A stretch of DNA of 33,469 nucleotides from Chloroflexi bacterium 44-23 (GCA_001899005.1 MKUW01000024.1:1-33469); one strand, 5' to 3'. Positions 16,617-25,249 are shown, counted from the first letter of the stretch. The notes: a model not told the origin generated them from the letters alone. Program-made: numbers and translations.

Positions 16617-17597
16617 ATGGCAATTGATTCCAGGGTAACGGAGACCAAAACTGATTGTATTATTGAAACAGAGCAATTAACAAAAAAATTTAATGCTGAA
16701 ATTGGCGTTGAAGATCTTACAATTCAGATTCCGAGGCAAACCATTTTTGGGTTTATTGGTCCCAGCGGCAGTGGAAAAACGACCACTGTTCGGTTACTGT
16801 TAGGTATCCATCCGCCCACCTCCGGTTATGCACAGGTTTTTGGTCATCAACCACACCGGTTTTCTCAACATGACCGTGAAAAAATTGGGTATATGCCGCA
16901 GTTGTTTATGCTGCAAAACGGGTTGACTGTCTGGCAAAACATGGCTTTTGTCGCCTCTCTGTATGGCATGATGCGCCATCGCAGGCAACGCATCAGAAAA
17001 AAGCTGGAACTGGTAGAACTGACCGGTCACGAAAAGAAACGTGCAGTGGATTTATCCGGTGGAATGCAACGCCGCTTGAGCCTGGCCGCTGCGCTATTAC
17101 ATGATCCGGAACTGATTTTCCTGGATGAACCAACCGCTGGCATTGACCCTGTCTTAAGAAGAAAATTCTGGGACCATTTTCAAGACCTGAAAGAACAAGG
17201 CAACACCCTTTTTATCACCACGCAGTATGTCTCCGAAGCTGCATATTGCGATTACGTCGGGGTTATGTCGGAGGGGCGTTTATTAATGGTTGAAACCCCG
17301 GAAAATCTGAAACGAATCGGCATGGGTGGCGAAATCATCGAAATAAAATTTGCAGATTTGCTCACGCCATCTCAAATGGAAGCTATCCGGGAACAAGCAG
17401 ATCTTAGCGCCGGCCAAGTTCAATTGATGGAAAGGCAGACGCTGCAAGTAATTGTTGATGACGCAGCCCAGCGTTTACCCTCCCTTCTTGGCTGGTGCCA
17501 AGAAAATAAGATTACGGTAAAAGAGGCTCAAAAATTAGAGCCCTCTTTCGATGACGTATTTGTTAAATTAATCGAAAGGCAGCGAGATGGTGCATAG
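16617..17597 (+). CDS. ABC-2 type transporter ATP-binding protein
   Basis: A 326-residue ABC ATPase of the drug/lipid-export type (CcmA-like): Walker A GPSGSGKTTTV (about residue 52), Q-loop YMPQ, signature LSGGMQRRLSLAAAL, Walker B LIFLDEPTAGID. The H-loop position reads ITTQYVSEA, so the usual His is Gln. Its C-terminal extension (about 240-326) is typical for this group. The last 11 bases overlap the permease gene, so the two are translationally coupled. The substrate is unknown; antimicrobial or lipid export are the usual options. ATG 16617 has a purine-rich AAAGAGAAGG upstream. Confidence 0.92.
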   Translation: MAIDSRVTETKTDCIIETEQLTKKFNAEIGVEDLTIQIPRQTIFGFIGPSGSGKTTTVRLLLGIHPPTSGYAQVFGHQPHRFSQHDREKIGYMPQLFMLQNGLTVWQNMAFVASLYGMMRHRRQRIRKKLELVELTGHEKKRAVDLSGGMQRRLSLAAALLHDPELIFLDEPTAGIDPVLRRKFWDHFQDLKEQGNTLFITTQYVSEAAYCDYVGVMSEGRLLMVETPENLKRIGMGGEIIEIKFADLLTPSQMEAIREQADLSAGQVQLMERQTLQVIVDDAAQRLPSLLGWCQENKITVKEAQKLEPSFDDVFVKLIERQRDGA

Positions 17598-19017
17598 GTT
17601 TTTCCATAACACCTTTAGTTTTTTTGTACGGATATCAGCCTTTATATCAAAGGAATTCTTTAATGTGATCAGTCAACCAAGATTGGTGAGCATCCTTGTA
17701 TTGGGGCCATTTTTAATCCTTTTGCTTTTTGGCGTTAGCTATCAAAACACATATCAAACATTACGGACGGCCATCGTCGTGCCGGAAGAGAAAGATATCG
17801 AAGCGTACGTAAAAACTTTTGCCGACCAACAAATCCCAAACATCGAAATTGTAGAGGTGACCACTGAAAAAACGAAGGCATTGTTCGATTTGCAATACCG
17901 GCGCTTGGATCTGGTCATGATAGTTCCAGCGGATATACCCGAAAACATCGAGAAAAATCAACAATCTGTTTTTACCTTCTATCATCAAGAAATTGATCCA
18001 TTTGATATCAGTTATGTTGAGATTATTGTTAATCGCCTTACAGAACTAACCAATCGCGATGTGTTAATTGCATCTGTGGAGCAAAGTAAAGCGCTGGCTC
18101 GAACTTATCAGTCAGAAATTCACACGCTCGCACAGGCTGAGACTCAACTCACCCAGGGGGAGAATTCCCTTGGTGCTACCCTGAATTCACAGAAGGTGGC
18201 CCCATCCGGAAACTCCACCATCTTGTGGTTTTTATTAAAATCCCTTTCCAGCCTGGAAAACAATCCTTCCTTTTCTGCTGAGAAAAATGAGTTGAAAGGT
18301 GAAGAATCTCAGTTAAAAGCCATCGACAAACAACTCAGTGAGTTTATATCAATGGATTCAAATATTATAGTGGTGCCTTTCAGGAACGAAATACGTTCCT
18401 TAAGTGAAGTTGAAATTAAACCTGTTCATTTTTATATACCTTCGGTACTGGCGCTGCTGCTGCAACACATCGCTTTATCTTTGGCGGCTTTGTCGATTGT
18501 ATCCGAGCGCTTCAGCGGGACAATGGAGATTATGCGTGCATCACCCGCAAATGCTTTTGAAATCTTAATTGGAAAATATCTCAGCTTTTCTATTTTCCTG
18601 GGTGTTCTGACTGTTATTTTGATCGGGTTGCTCCACTTTTTATTGGGTGTGCCGATGCTGGGAGCCTGGAAAGATCTTGCATTTGCATCCTTATTGGTTG
18701 TGCTTGTTTCGCTTGGGTTCGGGTTTTTGATTTCCAGCTTTGTGCGTAGTGAAAGTCAGGCTGTACAATTTTCGATGGTGTTTTTATTGGCCAGCATCTT
18801 TTTTTCAGGATTCTTTTTGCAGCTTTATCAACTGCGGTGGCCCGCACAAATTGTTTCATGGATGCTACCTGCTACGTATGGCATCAAAACCTTGCAGGAT
18901 ATTATGCTGCGAGGTATTCAACCGTCAATGAATCTTCTGTGGATACTGATCGGTATTGCGGCATTCCTCTTCATTGTCAACTGGGCTCGACTGCGCAGTC
19001 TGTTGGTGCAGGGGTAA
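17587..19017 (+). CDS. ABC-2 type transporter permease
   Basis: A 476-residue permease. One helix near the N-terminus (about 33-52, LVSILVLGPFLILLLFGVSY) is followed by a large extracytoplasmic domain (about 53-280) with a heptad-like, Gln/Glu-rich stretch around 155-250. A C-terminal block of about five helices (about 285-470) contains ERFSGTMEIMRASPANAFEI, the coupling-region motif of ABC-2 permeases. This is the YhgE/YadH-like topology of exporters with an external domain. It starts inside the ATPase gene. An IS66 element begins 15 bp past its stop codon. Confidence 0.88.
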   Translation: MVHRFFHNTFSFFVRISAFISKEFFNVISQPRLVSILVLGPFLILLLFGVSYQNTYQTLRTAIVVPEEKDIEAYVKTFADQQIPNIEIVEVTTEKTKALFDLQYRRLDLVMIVPADIPENIEKNQQSVFTFYHQEIDPFDISYVEIIVNRLTELTNRDVLIASVEQSKALARTYQSEIHTLAQAETQLTQGENSLGATLNSQKVAPSGNSTILWFLLKSLSSLENNPSFSAEKNELKGEESQLKAIDKQLSEFISMDSNIIVVPFRNEIRSLSEVEIKPVHFYIPSVLALLLQHIALSLAALSIVSERFSGTMEIMRASPANAFEILIGKYLSFSIFLGVLTVILIGLLHFLLGVPMLGAWKDLAFASLLVVLVSLGFGFLISSFVRSESQAVQFSMVFLLASIFFSGFFLQLYQLRWPAQIVSWMLPATYGIKTLQDIMLRGIQPSMNLLWILIGIAAFLFIVNWARLRSLLVQG

Positions 19018-19032
19018 GCTTTAAGATTACTC

Positions 19033-20603
19033 GTAACTACTCAGCCTGATGCAACAAAGTCAGGTAAATAAGGTTGTCCATCTATAGCCATTCGCAATGA
19101 GTCAATCGCATTCATGCCATTCTTGCGGGATGTTGAGATATAACCTCGGATCACACAGAAATCATCAGCACCTTCTTTTGTTCGAAAACAACCGGATATT
19201 TTCTGTTTTACCTTCATCATTCGAATATCACGTTCTGCCAAATTATTATCAAACGGCACGCGGAAATCAAAGAGAAAAGCAAGTACTGAGTCCTTATAGT
19301 GCTTAAGTTGATCCAATAAATTTCTAGCTGGGCTTTGTTTAACCCTGCCTCGTTTTTTATGTCCATCTGTTTCTATTCGTTCAAGAATCGGGTTCGCTAA
19401 ATACCCTTCTTCTATCAATACATCATAGAGGCTTAGATAGTCAAAATATTGTTGCTCCGAGAGGCGATCCAGTCCTTTTTCTTTCGCTCTTTCAGTCACC
19501 TCTTTCATTTTTAATAGAAGTGCTGTTATTTTTGTTACCCAAGGTTGCGGATAACGTTCTTCTAAGAATTTTAATTTTCGTAAGTGATGCACATTACACA
19601 AGCCATGTAATATTTTGTACTTAAAATATGAACTCCATCCATCATGAATGGCGCGACCCTGTAAATGCGGTAGTATCCCGATATCATTCATCTCTGGATA
19701 TCCACACTTCTGGTGAAGCGTATAATGTGTCAATTTTTCTGTACTGGCTGTATGTAACCAATGCAACTTTCCGTCTACCCGTGATCCAGTTTCATCAAAA
19801 TGTATTACGGCTTCTCGCTCTGTTATGTGTGTTTTGATGCGCTGGTTGACGAATTGAACTTTTTCGGCAATTTCCTGGCAGAAACCTATCAAACTACCCT
19901 GAGATAGCGCTTGTCCATAGATGGTTGCGAACAATTCGCTTATTCGCTGAAGTGGTAGTAATTGATATTGATTGAAGTAGACAGCCTGTGCTTTTATTTC
20001 CAGTCCATATTGAACCGCTTGATTCACACCGCTTGGAAAAGTCGCTTTGTTTCTTCTCCCACAATGTGGACATACCTTAATTTCAGCCTGATGTTCAGTG
20101 ACTAACAATTTCACCTTTGGCAGGTCAAACACCTGGCGCGTTTCATGTTCTTTTGTAACTACTTCACTCAAATCTTGTTGACAATGATGGCATTCATTCA
20201 CCTGGTGCAATTTAATAATATCTGGGTTTTCTACCGCTTTGAGCGTATTGCCAGGATGTCCTGCTTGACCCCCACTTTTCTTCTGGTGTCGTTTACGCAA
20301 ACTTTTTGGTGAAGGTTTGCTCAAACCATCACTGGATGGAGGTTTACTACTATTTTTGCTGTTTTTGGCTAATCGATCTTCCAGAATCCGTACTCGTTCT
20401 GCTAAAAGTATGATGGTTTTATTTGTGCTCTGAATCAACTCTACTACAGCGTCCTCCCCCTGACGGTAGATCCATCGGATTTCTTCTTCGCTTAACTTAC
20501 GAATTGGTTCCATTCATTCTATTATGGGTTGTTTTTATTCGATCCAATAGAATCATTTATCCTGATTTTTCAGGATGTTTGTCTCAAAAGGCTGAGTAGT
20601 TAC
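19033..20603 (-). mobile_element. IS66-family insertion sequence (complete)
   Basis: Terminal inverted repeats are GTAACTACTCAGCCT (19033-19047) and AGGCTGAGTAGTTAC (20589-20603), perfect over 15 bp. They enclose a single transposase gene, as in the ISBst12-like branch that lacks the accessory tnpA and tnpB. The 8-bp flanks (GATTACTC on the left, CAAAAATG on the right) do not match, so no target duplication is left. The right end abuts an IS256 fragment. Confidence 0.92.
19041..20513 (-). CDS. IS66 family transposase
   Basis: A 490-residue, apparently intact IS66 transposase. Domains: N-terminal leucine-zipper-like helix with SKPPSSDG and the basic KSLRKRHQKKSGGQAGHPG stretch, zinc-binding CHHC...CPHC (about 108-153), then the DDE catalytic core. 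The likely catalytic residues are the Asp in VIHFDETGSR, the Asp in AIHDGWSSYF and the Glu in NNLAERDIRMMK. The C-terminal IS66 tail is DSLRMAIDGQPYLPDF. Its TGA stop lies inside the left terminal repeat. Confidence 0.95.
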   Translation of the reverse strand: MEPIRKLSEEEIRWIYRQGEDAVVELIQSTNKTIILLAERVRILEDRLAKNSKNSSKPPSSDGLSKPSPKSLRKRHQKKSGGQAGHPGNTLKAVENPDIIKLHQVNECHHCQQDLSEVVTKEHETRQVFDLPKVKLLVTEHQAEIKVCPHCGRRNKATFPSGVNQAVQYGLEIKAQAVYFNQYQLLPLQRISELFATIYGQALSQGSLIGFCQEIAEKVQFVNQRIKTHITEREAVIHFDETGSRVDGKLHWLHTASTEKLTHYTLHQKCGYPEMNDIGILPHLQGRAIHDGWSSYFKYKILHGLCNVHHLRKLKFLEERYPQPWVTKITALLLKMKEVTERAKEKGLDRLSEQQYFDYLSLYDVLIEEGYLANPILERIETDGHKKRGRVKQSPARNLLDQLKHYKDSVLAFLFDFRVPFDNNLAERDIRMMKVKQKISGCFRTKEGADDFCVIRGYISTSRKNGMNAIDSLRMAIDGQPYLPDFVASG

Positions 20604-21050
20604 CAAAAATGTATGATCCACCAAATTCGAAACACGGTAAAGTATCTCGCCCGCAAAGATTACAAACCATTTCTAAAGGATCTCAAAAAGGTCTATCAAG
20701 CACCTACCATTAAATTAGCACTCACAAATTTTGAGACCTTAGAAAAGACCTGGGGTTCTCAATACCAGATTATTATTCGGTCTTGGAGAAAGAATTGGGA
20801 TGAGCTCACCACCTATTTTAAATTTCCTGCAGAGATTCGGCGACTGATTTATACGACGAACACTGTTGAAAGCTATAATCGTCAAATCCGCAAAATAATT
20901 AAAACGAAAGGAGGTTTTCCAAATCAAGAATCGGTTCGCAAAATTCTCTACTTGGCCACTGTTGATATCATAGGCAAATGGAATGCTCCGATCTTTGGTT
21001 GGAAGAAAATTCTTAACCAGTTGAACATCTATTTCGATCGTGAAATATAA
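20604..21050 (+). pseudogene. IS256-family (mutator) transposase, 3' fragment
   Basis: The frame entering at 20604 reads QKCMIHQIRNTVKYLARKDY, which corresponds to the middle of IS256-type transposases (usual CIVHQIRNS). It continues through TNTVESYNRQIRKIIKTKGG to a normal C-terminus (LNQLNIYFDREI). About 148 residues remain of roughly 400; the 5' half and the first two catalytic Asp regions are absent, while the Glu of NTVESYNR is kept. The break point is exactly the end of the IS66 element. The nominal ATG at 20529 belongs to IS66 non-coding sequence and is not the real start. Confidence 0.88.
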
Positions 21051-21055
21051 TGATT

Positions 21056-21089
21056 TTTTCCATTTACACAATCAATTTGACATTTCCAG
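21056..21089 (+). repeat. right end of the IS256-type element
   Basis: TTTACACAATCAATTTGACATTTCC is the characteristic terminal sequence type of IS256 elements (given here only as its description: TTTACACAAT, then TTTGACATTTCC). The same end, inverted, occurs at 4279-4310. Confidence 0.65.
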
Positions 21090-21125
21090 AGATGGTAGTT
21101 TTTACTGGTTTTTCTCATCTATCAT

Positions 21126-21533
21126 TTATTTTTCCATTTTTAATTTCTGTAAAAAGTCTAGGAAATTATCTCCTTTTCTAATGGCTACCTCCCAATCCAT
21201 GCCGATGAACGGAACTTCCACTACTACAGGATCTTGCTCTCTGAAATCAAAGCCATAGGCTTCTCCACCTCCATCTGTTCCGAATATGAATAAGCCAGGC
21301 GCATCTGATTCCACAGAATAGTCCCTATTAAATGGAATTAATTCCTCTGCTTTGACGATTTCCAGGTAATTTATACCCATCATCCCTATAGCCCCATTCG
21401 AGAATTTCATGAAAGAAATGAAATCGTCTGGAAGAGGATGGGTGAGAGATAAGGATAGAGTTTTCAATTGGCTGTCATTTACTCCTGGATTCAACCTCAT
21501 CTCATTTGTTAATCTAAAGAAAATTGTTTCCAT
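21126..21533 (-). CDS. SMI1/KNR4 (SUKH) family immunity protein of module 6
   Basis: A 135-residue SUKH-fold protein. Motifs are LPDDFISFMKFSNGA near residue 35, and the C-terminal FGTDGGGEAYGFDFRE and VVVEVPFIGMDWEVAI with ADNFLDFL-type ending (KGDNFLDFLQKL). SUKH proteins are the commonest immunity proteins of bacterial polymorphic toxins, often nuclease toxins. It starts 33 bp after the end of the HNH-like toxin segment, with GGGAG at good spacing. It is the last gene of the array; a mobile-element fragment follows. Confidence 0.88.
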   Translation of the reverse strand: METIFFRLTNEMRLNPGVNDSQLKTLSLSLTHPLPDDFISFMKFSNGAIGMMGINYLEIVKAEELIPFNRDYSVESDAPGLFIFGTDGGGEAYGFDFREQDPVVVEVPFIGMDWEVAIRKGDNFLDFLQKLKMEK

Positions 21534-21566
21534 TACTTTTGTCTCCCTGCTAATCCGAAACGATCC

Positions 21567-21830
21567 TTATTTTCTCTCTATTACTCTTTGCACTTGTTTC
21601 CACCAAGTAGTATATAGATTATGAACAAAAGGGGACAAAGCAATTTTGTTTGTTGGATCTGTAGGGCTACCTCCAAATTTGATAGGGTGTATTTCATGAA
21701 TACGTAATCCATCCAAAGCAGGATTTTCACTATGCAGCATCCTATTAGCTTGATCAGCAGCTTTTCTTGCCTGTTCATATTCATTCCCCTTCAGCAGCCG
21801 GAAGGGGGCACTTGATTGTGGTACTGGTCC
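21567..21830 (-). pseudogene. HNH-like nuclease toxin tip cut off from its RHS module by a stop codon
   Basis: Eighty-seven codons continue in the same frame after the TAA (21831-21833) that ends the RHS ORF. They encode a compact domain: PFRLLKGNEYEQARKAADQA, then LRIHEIHPIKFGGSPTD, NKIALSPFVHNLYTTWW and a normal stop. The spacing of His/Glu (HEIHP, then H about 25 residues later) suggests an HNH/EndoVII-like nuclease of the kind seen at the tips of polymorphic toxins. A single base change (TAA to AAA, giving GYPKGPVP) would restore one 410-residue protein. No own start codon is evident. Confidence 0.75.
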
Positions 21831-22802
21831 TTAAGGATAACCTGACCAATCTCTTATTGAAAAGGTACCAGGCGGGTAATTGGGAGTACCTATATCATCA
21901 ACACTATCAGCAACTTTACTTACTGCTGTGGTTACTCCACCAGCTTCATTCGTACAATCCCCATCTGCACAAGCAGCACCAGCTGTGATCCCAACTGCTG
22001 CTAAGCCAACGGATGCTGCTGCTGCTGCAACAATTATTCCTCCTCCAATAACTGCACCAGCCAGGATTTTCTCGCCACTAATATTTGTGGTAAGCGCTTC
22101 ACCCCAATCCATCCCTTGGGCACGGTTTTCACCCACTTGGATTGCATATCCTGCGATTGCTCCAGCAGCCAATGCGATACATATTGCAGTGGTAACACCG
22201 TCAATACAGTGACCAGAACTGTCGGTATACTTGGCAGGGTTATTATTTGTGTATGCGTAGCGATCCCAATCTAGAACATTGTTAACTATAGGTATCAATG
22301 TATCTGCCTGCACAAATCGCGCCAGCGCTGGGTCATAAAATCTAGCCTTGTAAAAGTAAAGACCAATCTCTTCCTCTTCGCGCTGGCCAGTATAACGGTA
22401 GTCGGTGGTGCTGCTTCCAGTTCCTCTAGTTTCACCAAAGGCAGTGTACTTCATCGTGCTGACCAATGCACCGGCAGCATTCACTGTCCCGCTAGTGCTG
22501 CCAAGATGGTCGCTCAATAACCAGGAGAGTGTGCCATTTTCGCGTACCGCAATCCTTGCAGAACCAACAAAGTAGTACTTGAAGATGGTTTGCTCTTCGT
22601 CAACCATCCTCTTTTCATAGTACTGGCTTGGATAGTAGGTGGTAACTTCACCAATTTCAGACTTTACTAAGTTTCCATCCCCATCGTACGTATAAATAAT
22701 CTCCCCGCCTTGCCAATCCAGCAGCGGACTCTCACCCTCCGGGTTTTCAAAGTCTTCCGGCGGTGGGATAGCCGCGGGCTTTGATGAGTAATACAAATGC
22801 AC
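21831..22802 (-). CDS. RHS core module 6 (orphan, toxin domain behind a stop)
   Basis: A 323-residue ORF from GTG 22802 (MHLYYSSKP). It contains PEDFENPEGE, the conserved RHS core (WEGG-type GGEIIYTYDGDGNLVKS, FKYYFVGSARIAVRENG, HLGSTSGTVNAAG, YRYTGQREEEEIGLYFYKAR) and ends in the DSSGH version of the DPxG boundary (about residue 193). A hydrophobic Ala/Gly-rich pre-toxin follows (about 205-290). It stops at TAA 21831 just before an HNH-like domain. Compared with a full RHS protein (often >1500 residues) it holds only the last shell turn. Whether GTG is used is uncertain because only short sequences separate it from the upstream lipoprotein gene. Confidence 0.8.
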   Translation of the reverse strand: MHLYYSSKPAAIPPPEDFENPEGESPLLDWQGGEIIYTYDGDGNLVKSEIGEVTTYYPSQYYEKRMVDEEQTIFKYYFVGSARIAVRENGTLSWLLSDHLGSTSGTVNAAGALVSTMKYTAFGETRGTGSSTTDYRYTGQREEEEIGLYFYKARFYDPALARFVQADTLIPIVNNVLDWDRYAYTNNNPAKYTDSSGHCIDGVTTAICIALAAGAIAGYAIQVGENRAQGMDWGEALTTNISGEKILAGAVIGGGIIVAAAAASVGLAAVGITAGAACADGDCTNEAGGVTTAVSKVADSVDDIGTPNYPPGTFSIRDWSGYP

Positions 22803-22853
22803 TAATTCTTTCGTTGTAAAGGTGCTGATTTGAATTTTGATAATTTCAGAATG
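22778..22853 (-). repeat. conserved pre-module box, copy 3 (module 6)
   Basis: About 75 bp shared with the boxes before modules 2 and 5. On the minus strand it contains CAAATCAGCACC, ACAACGAAA and the start region GTGCATTTGTATTAC. It ends where the RHS linker/core similarity begins. Confidence 0.7.
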
Positions 22854-22858
22854 TGGGA

Positions 22859-22873
22859 GCGGTCAGCGACCGC
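22859..22873. other. short hairpin upstream of module 6
   Basis: GCGGTC (22859-22864) and GACCGC (22868-22873) form a perfect 6-bp stem with a 3-nt loop. A related GACCGCACC hairpin occurs upstream of module 4 (27267-27297). Confidence 0.5.
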
Positions 22874-23045
22874 ACCCTGGTACTTCTTTTACGTTCCGAG
22901 ACCAGCTTTAGTTGGGGTGCGTTTTTCCCTTCTCATTGCTACCTGAATTTCGAGTTGAATTATTAGTGATTTAATTTAAATTAATAACTGGTTTTTATAT
23001 TTATTGTTTGTTTTTTACCATTCTCAAACAAAAAGTCAATTATTA

Positions 23046-23981
23046 TCACCATTCCTCTCTATTGGAAATAATACATAAAGTTCCATCATTGGAAACATGA
23101 TTTCGGTAATAATCAGAAAAACTAACACCGGTAACATCCGAAAATAATCGATAAGGTATTTCAGAATAATTTGATAATTCTAGAAAACGAATCTGTTTTC
23201 CTTGCGGAAAGAGATCAATGCTTGGTTGATTCGAGTTATCAATGCAAAAATTCAACGAAGGGTTGGTGGTCATTTGAATAACTTTATAGTATTCTATCAC
23301 TGTATGGAATTTAGTGAAGATAAGTATTAACGAACTTTCAGCAAATCCTTCACCTCCTATTAGATGATGCAAATAAGCTTCATCCGGAAAGCCAAGATCA
23401 TTTATTATTTTGCTTAGCGATTTATTTGGAAAATCACCGAAGATCGTAATTTTTTCTATCTGATTATTTTCAAAATAAGCGCTCATTCCAGTTTTTGGTT
23501 TTCTCAATTCACGAGAAATCTGTCTATTTGAAATTATACAAAAAAAACTGTCACCTATATAGATACAATCATGATCCGGGAAAATATCATGAACAGTATT
23601 CCAAACCGACAGAATGTCTGTTTTTCCGGGCTCTATATTCCATAAACAAGGAAAAGCACAATCTTCTTGGTTGTTATACCAATCCTGGAATTTCAGTTGA
23701 TATTTTTCATTCTCTAAGGTGGGAAAAACTGTAAAAGGGATCGGCGTTGATGTTGGGGTTCTGGTTGGGCGGATTCCAGTGTTTGTTTTTGTTACAATTG
23801 GAGAAACGGTGATAGTTATGGAAGGAGAAGGAGTTCGGGTTGTGTTCATTTGAACAGTCGTTTGAAATGTGGGTAAAACATTTGTTGCTTCAATGTTCTC
23901 TTTATCAATTGAAATACAACCAGAAAAGATAATCACTATGAAAAGAACAATCCCTGAGAATATTAATTTCAATATTTTCAC
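23046..23981 (-). CDS. lipoprotein, predicted immunity partner of the module 5 metallopeptidase
   Basis: A 311-residue lipoprotein: signal peptide with lipobox FSGC (Cys22) and a Thr/Pro/Ser-rich linker (about 30-95). A globular domain containing CAFPCLWNIEPGKTDI follows, a cysteine pattern I associate with secreted Chloroflexota lipoproteins. The start is GTG 23981 behind AGGAGG, which overlaps the toxin stop codon. Gene order (toxin then this gene) gives it the immunity position. Export to the outer face fits a protease that acts outside the cytoplasm. No known immunity family is recognised, so the role is inferred from place only. Confidence 0.65.
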   Translation of the reverse strand: MKILKLIFSGIVLFIVIIFSGCISIDKENIEATNVLPTFQTTVQMNTTRTPSPSITITVSPIVTKTNTGIRPTRTPTSTPIPFTVFPTLENEKYQLKFQDWYNNQEDCAFPCLWNIEPGKTDILSVWNTVHDIFPDHDCIYIGDSFFCIISNRQISRELRKPKTGMSAYFENNQIEKITIFGDFPNKSLSKIINDLGFPDEAYLHHLIGGEGFAESSLILIFTKFHTVIEYYKVIQMTTNPSLNFCIDNSNQPSIDLFPQGKQIRFLELSNYSEIPYRLFSDVTGVSFSDYYRNHVSNDGTLCIISNREEW

Positions 23982-23989
23982 AAGTCCTC

Positions 23990-25198
23990 CTAATGATTAC
24001 CTAATATTGCCAATGAAACCCATAAAGCCATGGAATTGTCCATGAGAGATTTTCTTTCTAATCCTTCATAAGCATATTTATCAGTATCCCAAATATTAAA
24101 TGCCCAGCTATCAGCCATATTTGCAAATATTTCATAATCTACAAGAGACGAATTCTGAATCATTCCATGACTCCTTATAATACCCTCTAAAGAATCTAAC
24201 ATCCATCCTGTTATTGAATTTCGACCTTGTAAACCAATATGTAAATCAAAGATATGACTAATTTCGTGTCCTGCCCATTCGGAAGTTAACCCGCTCATGC
24301 CTATATTACTGAACTTAAAGACAGTTTGTCTTCCTGCAGCACAACCATAACAATTATATGTACTAGCACCTTCATCACCTAAACTGGTGAAATATTCTGA
24401 ACAAGAATTTGTGTGAGAAACAAATTCTAATTTACCAAATACCAGATTAAATGCCTGTGCTCCATTTTTCAAATTTATCGGTCCATCATAAACACCCATA
24501 TGAAAAAATTGTTGCAGTACCCTTATTACATAAGGCAATAACCGCCAACCATAAATATTTGCGGCATTATTTATTTTGTTTTTTGCCCCTACAGTCCATC
24601 CGCTACCTGAAAAATTTATGATATTTGGTGGTGGAATAGGTGTATTATTAATCTTTCCTGGTCCATTTTCTTCATAATACATCCCAGTTGGATCGGTGAA
24701 ATTCATTGGGTTGCTCCGAACGTAACTGTACCTGTCCCAATTCTGTGATTCCCCTGGCTCTAGAACAATCGTGTCCGCCTGCACAAAACGCGCCAGCGCC
24801 GCGTCATAAAATCTAGCCTTGTAAAAGTAAAGACCAATCTCTTCCTCTTCGCGCTGACCGGTGTAACGGTAGTCGGTGGTGCTGCTTCCTGTTCCCCGCT
24901 TCTCACCAAAGGCAGTGTACTTCATCGTACTCACCAGTACGCCAACAGCACTCACTGTGCCGCTGGTGCTGCCAAGATGGTCGCTCAACAACCAGGTGAT
25001 GGTGCCATTCTCTCGCAGTGCAATTCTGGCTGAGCCAACAAAGTAGTACTTGTAGATGGTCTGTTGCGCATCCACCATCCTCTTTTCATAGTATTGGTTC
25101 GGATAATAGGTTGTTTTGTTGTCAATTACAGATTTAACCAGATTTCCATCCCCATCATAGGTGTAAACGATCTCCCCGCCTTCCCAATCCAATAGCAT
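23990..25198 (-). CDS. RHS core module 5 with HExxH metallopeptidase C-terminal domain
   Basis: A 402-residue ORF. Residues 1-170 are the conserved RHS core (MLLDWEGGEIVYTYDGDGNL to NPMNFTDPTG). The remainder is a distinct domain with zincin motif HEISH (His311, Glu312, His315) and a downstream YEIFANMADSW that can supply the third ligand (Glu about 356). Several cysteines (CSEYF, CYGCAAG) precede the active site. It is predicted to be a zinc protease effector. Sequence upstream of ATG 25198 is related to other modules but carries an in-frame TAA and a 1-nt shift, so this is likely a silent or internally started cassette. Confidence 0.82.
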   Translation of the reverse strand: MLLDWEGGEIVYTYDGDGNLVKSVIDNKTTYYPNQYYEKRMVDAQQTIYKYYFVGSARIALRENGTITWLLSDHLGSTSGTVSAVGVLVSTMKYTAFGEKRGTGSSTTDYRYTGQREEEEIGLYFYKARFYDAALARFVQADTIVLEPGESQNWDRYSYVRSNPMNFTDPTGMYYEENGPGKINNTPIPPPNIINFSGSGWTVGAKNKINNAANIYGWRLLPYVIRVLQQFFHMGVYDGPINLKNGAQAFNLVFGKLEFVSHTNSCSEYFTSLGDEGASTYNCYGCAAGRQTVFKFSNIGMSGLTSEWAGHEISHIFDLHIGLQGRNSITGWMLDSLEGIIRSHGMIQNSSLVDYEIFANMADSWAFNIWDTDKYAYEGLERKSLMDNSMALWVSLAILGNH

Positions 25199-25249
25199 GC
25201 TTTCGCCCTCCGGATTTTCGAAGTATTCCGGCAGAAGGGATAGCCATAA

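Noticed and set aside
20529..20603. ATG at 20529 as start of the IS256 transposase fragment
   Set aside because: Bases up to 20603 belong to the IS66 end; the transposase homology begins at 20604.
19025..20611. 8-bp target-site duplication of the IS66 element
   Set aside because: The flanking octamers GATTACTC and CAAAAATG do not match.
21581..21784. Minus-strand 67-residue ORF starting MNMNRQEKLL
   Set aside because: It is an out-of-frame read of the HNH-like toxin tip, which occupies another minus-strand frame with clear motifs.
21831..21833. Programmed stop-codon read-through or selenocysteine
   Set aside because: The codon is TAA, not TGA, no recoding signal is evident, and other modules also carry random-looking damage, so mutation is simpler.
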